DNA from: Bacillota bacterium
GTDB lineage: Bacteria > Bacillota > Dethiobacteria > DTU022
Length of the DNA: 33,570 nt
Assembly: GCA_019428945.1 (NCBI GenBank)
Contig: JAHYJM010000014.1
Coordinates: forward strand, 1-33,570
Reading direction: 5' to 3'
Shown piece after piece: positions 17,320 through 25,500 of the stretch. The position numbers and the translations under genes are program-made. How positions within the stretch are numbered: the first letter of the stretch is position 1; each line of letters opens with the position of its first letter. The notes beneath the pieces were generated by a model. That model was not told where the DNA came from and ran no database searches. It saw nothing but the letters and a program-made list of their open reading frames with translations.

Positions 17320-18294
17320 CTGAAAGATAACTGGCGGTTGGTTGAAAATGAATTAATACTCGTAGATGAACGTTTGAGAGAGATTATAGAAACGGCAGGT
17401 TCTGAGCTTAGATTGGTGGGCAGGTATATTATTAATAATTCCGGTAAAAAAATACGCCCCGCTTTATTTTTGACTGCAGCTTATCGTTCTGGTAAAAATC
17501 TGAAAACCTTTATTGACATTGCCGTTGCACTCGAGCTCCTGCATACTGCATCCCTGCTTCATGATGATGTTATTGATCAGGCTTCAGTGCGCAGGGGTAA
17601 AGAAACGGTACATATCAAATGGAGTAATAAAATTGCAGTTCTTTGTGGTGATTATGTTTTAAGCCAGGTTTACAAGATCCTTGTGGAGCAGAGGGATTGG
17701 CCCTTGATGGACGTTATTGTAAATATTGTCCAGAATCTTGCCGAGGGTGAAGTTGAACAGGCATTTGCCGATTATTCATCTCCCGGCCTCGAAGAAAATT
17801 ATTTTGAGTGGATTGGTAAAAAAAGTGCTTCTTTTTTTGCCGGTTGCTGTGAAGCCGGTAGTTTAGTGGCCGGTGATGATCTTGAGGAACAAAAGCTCTG
17901 GTCACAATATGGTTATAACCTGGGGGTAGCTTTTCAGGTTATAGATGACCTTCTTGATTACTCGGGTGACAAAAAAATAACAGGTAAACCCCTGTATGGA
18001 GATCTGAGCAACAGGGTTATAACTTTGCCTTTGATCAGGACTATACAAACTGCAGATCAATTAACAGTGGAATTGCTTACCAATTTTTTAAAGCACGAAG
18101 ATGAAAACGGTGATCGCTTAAATGAAGCTGTAAAAGCTGTTCTTGCTGGTGACGGACTTGAATTTACATATAAAAAAGCAGAAGAATATGCACAAAAGTC
18201 AATTGAAATAATCTATAAGATGAAATCAGTTAGCCCTGAAAAAACAGAATCCCTAAAAAGCCTTACAAATAGTTTGTTGAGTCGAATCAAGTAA
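17320..18294 (+). CDS. hepT: polyprenyl diphosphate synthase (heptaprenyl synthase component II-like)
   Basis: A trans-isoprenyl diphosphate synthase that makes a quinone or cell-wall lipid side chain. It has the first aspartate-rich motif in LLHDDVIDQASVRRG, the second in FQVIDDLLDYSG, and KIRPALFL near the start. The conventional start would be TTG at 17338, which has no usable ribosome site; six codons upstream, CTG at 17320 has AGGAG at 17305-17309 and GGGAG at 17312-17316, and would add KDNWRL, so I place the start there with reservation. The frame is closed by TGA at 17299. Product length would be 324 residues (318 from the TTG). No component I (HepS) is beside it, and a quinone use is not shown in the window; gene symbol is tentative. 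Confidence 0.82.
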   Translation: MKDNWRLVENELILVDERLREIIETAGSELRLVGRYIINNSGKKIRPALFLTAAYRSGKNLKTFIDIAVALELLHTASLLHDDVIDQASVRRGKETVHIKWSNKIAVLCGDYVLSQVYKILVEQRDWPLMDVIVNIVQNLAEGEVEQAFADYSSPGLEENYFEWIGKKSASFFAGCCEAGSLVAGDDLEEQKLWSQYGYNLGVAFQVIDDLLDYSGDKKITGKPLYGDLSNRVITLPLIRTIQTADQLTVELLTNFLKHEDENGDRLNEAVKAVLAGDGLEFTYKKAEEYAQKSIEIIYKMKSVSPEKTESLKSLTNSLLSRIK

Positions 18295-18364
18295 TATAGC
18301 AGAATGCCAGTTGTTTTAAAGTGTCCTATAAAAGAATAATAATAGAATTTCGGAGGATAGATTG

Positions 18365-19060
18365 ATGCCTGATCGCGCTATTTCAAAGTCAGTGATTAAA
18401 CGATTACCCGTTTATCTCCGTATCCTGGATAATTTAATCGAGCGGAAAGTAGATATGATCTCATCAAAAGAACTCAGCAACGAATCGGGTTTCACCGCTG
18501 AACAGATCCGAAAAGATTTAGCCTATTTTGGCGCTTTTGGTACCCGTGGGGCCGGTTACAACACAGCTTACCTCAGAGAAAAGATTATTAAGATTATCGG
18601 ACTCGATAAAACAATCAAAACAGTTGTAATCGGGGCAGGCAATCTGGGTACAGCGCTGACCCGCTACAATGCTACAAAAAATCCTTACGTCGATGTTCTT
18701 GCTGTATTTGACCAGGATCCGCGCCTGATAGGAAAGCAGATAGATGACATTACCATTTATTCAATTGACGAAGCACCGGCATTTATTGAAAGCCATAATA
18801 TTAAAGTCGCTATTATCACAGTTCCCGCCATGTCTGCCCAGGAAACAGTGGATCTTGTTACCAAACATGGTGTTCGCGCACTCCTGAACTTTGCTCCCGT
18901 CAAGCTGAATGTGCCTGAAGGAGTACACGTCCATAATGCTGATCTTACTATCGAACTCCAGAGTCTGATCTATTACAGTTCTGCTGAAGATGAGCGGCTA
19001 AAACGTTTGCAGCATGAAGTAAAGGCCAAGAAATCGCCTAAAACCTTATCGCTCGAATAA
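18365..19060 (+). CDS. rex: redox-sensing transcriptional repressor Rex
   Basis: Rex represses fermentation and anaerobic respiration genes and leaves DNA when NADH rises. The 231-residue protein has the N-terminal winged helix (RLPVYLRILDNLIER, SSKELSNESGFTAEQIRKDL, FGAFGTRGAGYN) and the NAD-binding Rossmann motif GAGNLG at 90-95, with the C-terminal swapped helix. The ATG at 18365 is eight bases after GGAGG; the TTG at 18362 immediately before it is less likely. No good TTGTGA-N6-TCACAA operator was seen upstream of this gene or elsewhere that I could detect by eye. Confidence 0.96.
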   Translation: MPDRAISKSVIKRLPVYLRILDNLIERKVDMISSKELSNESGFTAEQIRKDLAYFGAFGTRGAGYNTAYLREKIIKIIGLDKTIKTVVIGAGNLGTALTRYNATKNPYVDVLAVFDQDPRLIGKQIDDITIYSIDEAPAFIESHNIKVAIITVPAMSAQETVDLVTKHGVRALLNFAPVKLNVPEGVHVHNADLTIELQSLIYYSSAEDERLKRLQHEVKAKKSPKTLSLE

Positions 19061-19085
19061 ATTTCCTGAATAGGACTTTATTGTG

Positions 19086-19114
19086 TTGACTTTTGATAAC
19101 GCCTTTTGTATACT
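19086..19114 (+). promoter_or_regulatory. promoter of the tRNA cluster
   Basis: TTGACT (19086-19091) and TATACT (19109-19114) with a 17-base spacer, ending 13 bases before the first mature tRNA base. Strong near-consensus spacing fits a stable-RNA promoter. Confidence 0.75.
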
Positions 19115-19127
19115 TATTTATGCACAT

Positions 19128-19204
19128 GGAGCTGTGGTGTAGTTGGTTAACATATCGGCCTGTCAAGCCGAAGACCGCGGGTTCGAGTCCCGTCAGCTCC
19201 GCCA
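19128..19204 (+). tRNA. tRNA-Asp (GTC)
   Basis: The acceptor stem GGAGCTG pairs with CAGCTCC, the T arm has GGGTTCGAGTCCC, and the anticodon loop reads CTGTCAA with anticodon GTC. CCA is encoded. First of five tRNAs in one transcript. Confidence 0.97.
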
Positions 19205-19208
19205 TATT

Positions 19209-19284
<76 letters not shown>

Positions 19285-19289
19285 AGTAT

Positions 19290-19364
19290 GCGGAAGTGGC
19301 TCAGTGGTAGAGCATCGCCTTGCCAAGGCGAAAGTCGCGGGTTCGAATCCCGTCTTCCGCTCCA
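19290..19364 (+). tRNA. tRNA-Gly (GCC)
   Basis: The acceptor stem GCGGAAG pairs with CTTCCGC, the anticodon loop TTGCCAA gives anticodon GCC, and CCA is encoded. It lies five bases after tRNA-Phe. Confidence 0.97.
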
Positions 19365-19371
19365 TTTTTTT

Positions 19372-19445
19372 GGCGACATAGCCAAGTGGTAAGGCAGAGG
19401 ACTGCAAATCCTTCATCCCCGGTTCGAATCCGGGTGTCGCCTCCA
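19372..19445 (+). tRNA. tRNA-Cys (GCA)
   Basis: The acceptor stem GGCGACA pairs with TGTCGCC, the anticodon loop CTGCAAA gives anticodon GCA, and CCA is encoded. Confidence 0.97.
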
Positions 19446-19451
19446 AATTTC

Positions 19452-19541
19452 GCCGGAGTGGCGGAACAGGCAGACGCAAGGGACTTAAAATCCCTCGACC
19501 ATAACATGGTCGTACCGGTTCGATTCCGGTCTCCGGCACCA
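19452..19541 (+). tRNA. tRNA-Leu (TAA)
   Basis: The acceptor stem GCCGGAG pairs with CTCCGGC. It is a class II tRNA of 90 bases with a long variable arm (TCGACCATAACATGGTCGT region). The anticodon loop ACTTAAAAT gives anticodon TAA. CCA is encoded; last of the cluster. Confidence 0.96.
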
Positions 19542-19576
19542 AACCAATATTAAAGTTTGATTTAATAATTTATAAA

Positions 19577-19597
19577 GCCACCTTGAAGGTGGCTTTT
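19577..19597 (+). terminator. intrinsic terminator after the tRNA cluster
   Basis: The stem GCCACC/GGTGGC with a TTGAA loop is followed by TTTT, 36 bases after tRNA-Leu. The preceding AAA also gives partial function on the opposite strand for the DUF5317 gene. Confidence 0.85.
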
Positions 19598-19664
19598 CCC
19601 TATGTATTATCGGTTTAAGATTTATCATCTTTTCGAGAGTCACAGGTTTAAGAATATTTGCATA

Positions 19665-20210
19665 TTAATGTTTCGGCATGTATTTCTTCTGCATATTATC
19701 AGGAATGTAGATGATAACTCCAAGCGCGAGTAATATATCACCAATGCTCAGCAGCCTGTTATCTTTATACCATACAGGTATCCAGTCACCCAGTAAGCTC
19801 AAATTGGTTTTTTCATCCGAGACAGTGTGAAATGGACTCATGGTTCCTGCAGCCAGTTCTGCAGCCACATTATCAGGCAGCCTTGAAGTATCTACAGGCA
19901 TCTTACCCTGATTGGCAGTTATAACTACCAGGTTTAATAAAATACCAATTCCGATTAATATAATTCCAGTTTGAAGTTTCTGCATGATTATAAATACAAG
20001 GAGCAATAAAAAAGAGAGCATGTAGAGATATGGAGAATAAGGCTCAAGATAACCTTGAAAAAAGTGGAAATCAGCCAAAATTATAGTTTGCAGAACAATG
20101 GCTGTTATGATTAGCGGCCAACCTGGCAGTTCGATATTGTTTAGATTCTTTACCCTGCCTTTGATCAGCCATCCAATAATAACCCCCAGCAGAATCGCTT
20201 CCCATAACAA
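19665..20210 (-). CDS. DUF5317 family membrane protein
   Basis: A 181-residue protein with about four membrane helices, beginning LWEAILLGVIIGWLIKGRVKNL and containing NQGKMPVD and LLGDWIPVWYKDNRLLSIGDILLALG, the conserved core of DUF5317, a Firmicutes membrane family of unknown function. It starts 24 bases after the HD-GYP gene on the same strand and is thus co-transcribed with it. The shared operon suggests a link to signalling or envelope functions, but nothing in the sequence shows what it does. Confidence 0.8.
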   Translation of the reverse strand: MLWEAILLGVIIGWLIKGRVKNLNNIELPGWPLIITAIVLQTIILADFHFFQGYLEPYSPYLYMLSFLLLLVFIIMQKLQTGIILIGIGILLNLVVITANQGKMPVDTSRLPDNVAAELAAGTMSPFHTVSDEKTNLSLLGDWIPVWYKDNRLLSIGDILLALGVIIYIPDNMQKKYMPKH

Positions 20211-20234
20211 AAAAGTGTCCTCCCTATAGCCAGG

Positions 20235-21545
20235 CTAATGATATAACTCTTGCCGGAATAATTCTCCGTCGCTAATCATATCATCTCTATTGGTTTCATC
20301 CTGAATATTAAAATCAAGCAGTGGGTAAATCCGGGTGAAAGCTTCAACTACTTTCGGGTCAAACTGGGTCCCGGCACCCTCTTCAAGCTCCTTAAGGGCA
20401 AGTTCAGGACTGAGCGCTTTCCGGTAAGGTCTGTCACTGGTCATAGCATCAAATGCATCTGCTACAGCCAGGATACGGGCGCTGATTGGTATTTCCTCGC
20501 CCTTAATGTGATCAGGATAGCCCAGGCCGTCCCAGCGTTCATGATGGTGCCTGATAACCTCTGAAGCTGGTGCGAAAAACTTGATACTCTGAAGTACTTC
20601 AGCTCCTGCTTCACAATGAGTTCGCATTATACCGAACTCTTCATCAGAGAGCAGCCGATCTTTTTTCAGAATGTCTTCAGGTATAGAAACTTTGCCCACA
20701 TCATGAATTAAAGCGATGTATTGCAACATTTCTACCTTGTCTTCCGGAATTCTCATTTCACGGGCGAGAGAAACCACATAGTTGGCGACACGGGATGAAT
20801 GGCCTTTTGTATAGGGGTCTTTGGCATCAATTGCTACGGAAAGGCTTTTTATGGTATCTAAAAAGGTTTGACGCATTTGCATATATGATTGAAAAGAGTG
20901 TCGGGCTAGAATCAGTGGTAGAAGAAACAGTACAAGACCCCAAAAACCGATGTTTATATAAATAACGGCAATGAGTGCTCCCAGTGGAGCCATGCTAATA
21001 AAAGTGGGGGTACACCATTTTAAGTTAATCAGCCAAATTGCGACAGGATTTTCATTTTGAGTTAAAGCCAGGATAAGCGTTACAAAAGTCGGGTTAAGAA
21101 TAAAAATTACCAACATCGATGCGATAAACGCAGGTAGATTATTAAATGAAAAATCTGTACCCGCAGGGGTTAGAAGTCTGTAGACTATGGCAGCTAAACC
21201 GGTAGAAACAGATACCTGTGAAATGTTAAATAAATTCTTTATACGATCTTTTCTATACAATAATAGGAATAAATCTCTGGCTATGGTGATCAAAATAACG
21301 ATAAAAGGTTGAAAAAGCAGTATAGAGGCAGCATTAGCTGCAAAACTTACTGTGACACTACCGCCGCGTGGAAGTGTCACCGGAAATGAGTCCGCTAAAA
21401 CAACAAGAATAAGAAATACAAGTATTGGGAATATGTTGACCTGTGACCAATCCATCATCATGATAGAATTGTATATAACTACAAGAGCTACACAGGTGAG
21501 AATAGCAATATAGACTAGTGCTTTTCTGGGGATGCTGCTTTTCAT
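20235..21545 (-). CDS. membrane-bound HD-GYP phosphodiesterase
   Basis: A 436-residue signalling protein. Residues about 8-215 hold six to eight membrane helices resembling an MASE-type sensor with an ARDLFLLLYRKDRIKNLFN cytoplasmic loop; no extracellular domain is evident. Residues about 228-420 are an HD-GYP domain with GHSSRVANYVVSLA, HDVGKVSIP (H281, D282), HHHERWDGLGYPD (H333-H335; GYP 342-344) and DAMTSDRPYR, so the metal site is intact and hydrolysis of cyclic di-GMP or a related dinucleotide is expected. A weak AGGGTG site precedes the ATG. It is followed by DUF5317 and preceded by a candidate 25-residue peptide on the same strand. Confidence 0.9.
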   Translation of the reverse strand: MKSSIPRKALVYIAILTCVALVVIYNSIMMMDWSQVNIFPILVFLILVVLADSFPVTLPRGGSVTVSFAANAASILLFQPFIVILITIARDLFLLLYRKDRIKNLFNISQVSVSTGLAAIVYRLLTPAGTDFSFNNLPAFIASMLVIFILNPTFVTLILALTQNENPVAIWLINLKWCTPTFISMAPLGALIAVIYINIGFWGLVLFLLPLILARHSFQSYMQMRQTFLDTIKSLSVAIDAKDPYTKGHSSRVANYVVSLAREMRIPEDKVEMLQYIALIHDVGKVSIPEDILKKDRLLSDEEFGIMRTHCEAGAEVLQSIKFFAPASEVIRHHHERWDGLGYPDHIKGEEIPISARILAVADAFDAMTSDRPYRKALSPELALKELEEGAGTQFDPKVVEAFTRIYPLLDFNIQDETNRDDMISDGELFRQELYH

Positions 21546-21594
21546 ATCTGTTCACCCTAATTTAATAAAGCCGGCAGCCAGTTTAATTATATCT

Positions 21595-21672
21595 TTACCA
21601 TCTAAACATTGCAGCACCGGCCAGAATGATACCGGCCAGTGTTACGAGCGCCTTTACCAGGGTCTGCTTCAT
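21595..21672 (-). CDS. candidate 25-residue single-helix membrane peptide
   Basis: A complete small reading frame: two charged or polar starting residues (MKQ), a hydrophobic stretch about 20 residues long with LAG repeats (LVTLAGIILAGAAMF) and a basic/aromatic end (RW). An AAGGGGGC ribosome-site-like sequence lies about six bases before the ATG. It sits 49 bases before the HD-GYP gene and on the same strand. I do not recognise a family. Single-helix peptides beside membrane enzymes may be regulatory subunits, but expression is unproven. Confidence 0.5.
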   Translation of the reverse strand: MKQTLVKALVTLAGIILAGAAMFRW

Positions 21673-21801
21673 GATTAAGCCCCCTTTACAGGTAGCTCAA
21701 CGGTTTTCCGCTATTGCCGCTGGCGACGCTCCGCTCATTATTCGCTCGTTTATGACAAAAAAATGTGTTTCCCTAAACTGCTGCCGGCTTCAAATATAAT
21801 C

Positions 21802-22440
21802 TTATTCAATTAATGAGATTCTTCTGTTGACGGCATCTAATGTCGCCCTGATGGTTGACTCGAAATCATCTCCTTTGATAAGAGCTGTTCCCAAAAGCAC
21901 CTCTTCATGGTTATTGGAGCGCAGGTTAACAGTAACTGCAATAGCTGATTTGTCACAGAGAACTATTTTTTGTACATTACCGGAAACTAGTGTACCGGAG
22001 GTGTTCATACATTGTTCTACTGCTGATAGAGTGGCTGTGGAAATTAACCTGAGACGGTTTTGTTCTATGTTGGGACCTGCGGCTTTAGCCGAATATGATT
22101 TCTCGCCATTATCAATTGTTACTATTATTTCGGTTTCACCATTTTCTGCTTTATAACTAATACTTCTGAATTTATAGCGGTCTGGTTTTTTCATCGGAGC
22201 CGCATTTTCAGGGGTAAGCTGAGCAACGCTTATTTTCTTGTGATCCATTTCTATGCCCATTTTAACCAGTATAGCAGATTCTATATCCCTGACTATTTGT
22301 TTGGGATTGCGTTTAGAGTTCGCCAATATATGTATCTCAACTATTTCACCATTCTCGTAAGCAAGTTTCCCTGATACAACTCCCTGGATTTTGGAAATAA
22401 TTGATTCTATCTCTTCTAATGCCTGTTTTTCAACTTTCAA
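21802..22440 (-). CDS. conserved-looking protein of unknown function, two-part
   Basis: A 212-residue soluble protein without signal or membrane segment. Residues 1-75 (EKQALEEIESIISKIQGVVSGKL, AYENGEIVEIHILANSKRNPKQIVRDIESA) look like a small alpha/beta ligand or dimer domain. After a short proline-containing linker, residues about 90-210 form a second alpha/beta part ending GTALIKGDDFESTIRATLDAVNRRI, faintly like the regulatory dimer domain of LeuA-type enzymes; that resemblance is weak. The TTG start at 22440 is chosen because GGGGGG lies about nine bases upstream; the longer frame to 22524 lacks a site. It follows nrdJ on the same strand with a 154-base gap. Function unknown. Confidence 0.7.
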   Translation of the reverse strand: MKVEKQALEEIESIISKIQGVVSGKLAYENGEIVEIHILANSKRNPKQIVRDIESAILVKMGIEMDHKKISVAQLTPENAAPMKKPDRYKFRSISYKAENGETEIIVTIDNGEKSYSAKAAGPNIEQNRLRLISTATLSAVEQCMNTSGTLVSGNVQKIVLCDKSAIAVTVNLRSNNHEEVLLGTALIKGDDFESTIRATLDAVNRRISLIE

Positions 22441-22477
22441 AGCAATAACCCCCCTGAACCTAAAAGAGACAAACATT

Positions 22478-22511
22478 AGCCGGTTTCTGTTAATAAGAAA
22501 TAGAGCCGGCT
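22478..22511 (-). terminator. possible weak terminator or leader hairpin after nrdJ
   Basis: AGCCGG and CCGGCT form a 6-bp outer stem, with TTTCT/AGAAA pairing inside it. On the minus strand it is followed only by AATGTTTG, so termination would be weak. It may instead be a structure in the leader of the unknown gene downstream. Confidence 0.35.
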
Positions 22512-22594
22512 TTATCCATATCACAGTTTATTCGCTACTAAATGGAAATATCCTGCTTATTTTAAAACAAATTGTAAAAAAGGTTGTTCAATTC

Positions 22595-25500
22595 TTAACA
22601 TTCGCTAAAACCGCAGGCTTCGCATTTCAAGCAGCCTTCAGCTCTGATCAAAGCACAAGTGCCGCAATCCGGACATAATTCGAGCTGATGATTGCCATTT
22701 TGTATCTCATTACCTGCTTCGAAAAGCGCTAATTTACGCAGAGCCTGACCGATGGCATCGGGTACGCTCATTATTCGGTTCGGGCCAAAGCCCACTGAAC
22801 GGGCGCCTCCTATTCCTTCAAGCTGGGTAACAATTTCATCCACACTTACACCGCACCTTAAGGCTAGCGAAATCAGTCTTGCTATAGCTTCAGTAAAGGC
22901 TACAACATCGCTGCCGGCTTTTCCGATCTGGGCGAATAACTCAAATGGCCTGCCATCTGCTGTGTTTACTGTGACAAAAAGGTTGCCGAGAGCAGTTCTG
23001 ATACTGGTTGTGTTGCCGCTTAAAGTTTTTGGCCTTTTTGTTGGTTTTAGCGTATCTTCTGTATTTCCGTCGCCGACATTTAAAACCTGCTTTGTTCTTG
23101 AGCTGTCCCTGTAAATTGTTATACCTTTGCACCCGGCCTCCCAGGCAGTAATGTATGCATTTTTAACATCATCGGCAGTAGCTTCCTGTTTCAGGTTAAT
23201 GGTTTTACTGACAGCATTATCGGTGTAACGCTGAAAAGCAGCCTGATGACGCACATGCCAGCTGAAATCAATTTCCATGGCAGTTTTAAATAAGTTTTTA
23301 TACTTATTGGGCACATCTGAGTCTTCCGGAATTTTACCGGTGCTGGCGATCTCCTGGATAAGTCCTTCACTATAAAAGCCTTCTTTTTGAGCAATCTCCA
23401 GGAAGACAGGATTGACCTCTGGTAGATCTATGCCACCTAAAATATTTTTCCGGATAAAGGCTATGCTGAAGTAAGGTTCAATGCCACTACTGGCTCCGGC
23501 CAGAATTGAAATTGTGCCGGTGGGGGCAATAGTTGTACGCGTGGCATTTCGTACCCGATCTTCATCTCTGCCGGTGTCATGAATACTGCCTTTAAAGTTG
23601 GGGTAAACATCTCTTTCAGCAGCCAGCGCATATGATTCTTTTTTTGCCTCATAATTAATAAATTTCATTATTTCTTCAGCAGTTTCAATTGCCTTTTCAC
23701 TGTCGTAAGTAATTCCCAACCTGACCAACATATCATGCCAGCCCATTATGCCCAGGCCGATTTTGCGGTTGCCTTCTTTGTGCATGGCGGCTATTTCAGG
23801 GATTACATAGTTACTGGCGTCTATCACATTGTCAAGAAAACGAACTGCAGTCTTAACCGTTTTTGCGAGTTTATCCCATTCAATATTTTGTTTTTCAGAT
23901 ACAAATTTACCGAGATTGATTGAGCCGAGGCAGCATGCTTCGTAAGGGAGCAGTGGTTGTTCGCCACAGTTATGAACTACGATTCCGTTTGCATCAAAGG
24001 AGTTAATGCCGGGAACCGGTACATCGTAAACTTCTTCAATTTGATCGGGGGTGATTGATTCTATTGTTATGGTGTAGCGCTCACGATTTAATTGTCTTTT
24101 ATATTGTTTTAAAGCGGCGGCAAGTCGGGAATTTTTAGCTGTATCGTTGAAGCCTACCTTATCTGAGAACCTGATTAAATTGTCTTTAGTTATAACCAGC
24201 TCGTGTTGAGCTTTAGTCTTGTATAACTTATAAGAGCCCTTGCCATCAGGTAGTTTTGCCCGGCCTTCTTTTCTTCTCTCTGCATAAATAGTACTTATAA
24301 CACCAAACCGGGCCAGCATACGCTGAATCGCTTCCAGTCTGGCAAGGTCACTTTGGGCCAGCCTCACTGATATCCCCTTTTTCTGGGAGCCCTGCACAGA
24401 ACCATCAGCATCAAAAATACCTTTAAGCATACCTTTGCTGAAGGCTGATGAAGTAGCAGTTTCGAGGAACGGAGTGATAGTTTTATCGCCAGGCCGCATC
24501 CCGAGGGTGAGAGCTACTTTTTTTAAAGATGCCAGGCTCATTCTATATTCACTGCGGTTGCTTACTTTCCACCAGCCTTTAAAATCTGCCCGACAGGGCA
24601 AGGTTTGGGCTGCCTCAAAAGCTTTGTTAACAATGCCCAGGTTGCCATGGTCCGGCCAGGCCGATAGAAGCGCTTTATCCTTCTTTAGAGTGCCGTCACC
24701 GATTAACAGGCCAATCAGGTAGCCTTCATCTTCACTGTAGAGCCCCGGCCATTCTTTAACTGGTTGATGGTTATGGAGAATTAGTTGATCTCCCGGTTTT
24801 AATGCGCCTGCTTCAATCCATTTAGTATCTATACTATAACGGGTTTTTTTATTAACCCTGAGGAGCCGATGATCGGCAGTCGCCCTTACCTTAAAGCCTT
24901 CCTTTGTTTTGATTGATAAAAGCTGCTTTTCACCGGTAGAGTAAAAGCCCTTATTGCCGGTCTGGTACGGTTCGCCGTTAATAATTAAAGTTGACTTAAC
25001 CCCGATTAGATTTTTAACTGTCTTTGGACCAGCGGTGGTCATGACGAAAGTATCCCCTGGAACACAAGGATTGGTCGTTTCATAAATACCGATATTAGGG
25101 GTGGGGTTGTACTGATTCATTCTGTCAATGAAAATTATACCCGGGTCGCCCTTTCCCCAGGCTTTTTGAACAATCAAATCGAATACTTCCCTGGCATCAA
25201 GCTGGACAGGGTTGCCGGTTTCAGGATCACAGTATATTTCTTTGTTCCGGGGATTGATCAGGTTGTAAAGGGGATCGGGATCATCGCCAATTGCTTTTCG
25301 CATAAAATCATCGGAAACGGTAACCGATAGGTTAAAATTATTTATATCATCTTCTTTTTCTTTGCAGACAATAAATTCCAATATGTTGGGATGGTTGTAA
25401 ATCAGTGAGCCCATATTGGCACCGCGCCTGGTTCCACCCTGCTTAACAGCTTCTGTTGCAGCATCAAATATTTTGAGGAATGAAATTGGCCCGCTGGCTA

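Noticed and set aside
24435-24722. 95-residue plus-strand frame inside the intein
   Set aside because: Antisense to intein blocks with both LAGLIDADG motifs on the minus strand; composition is a shadow of that frame.
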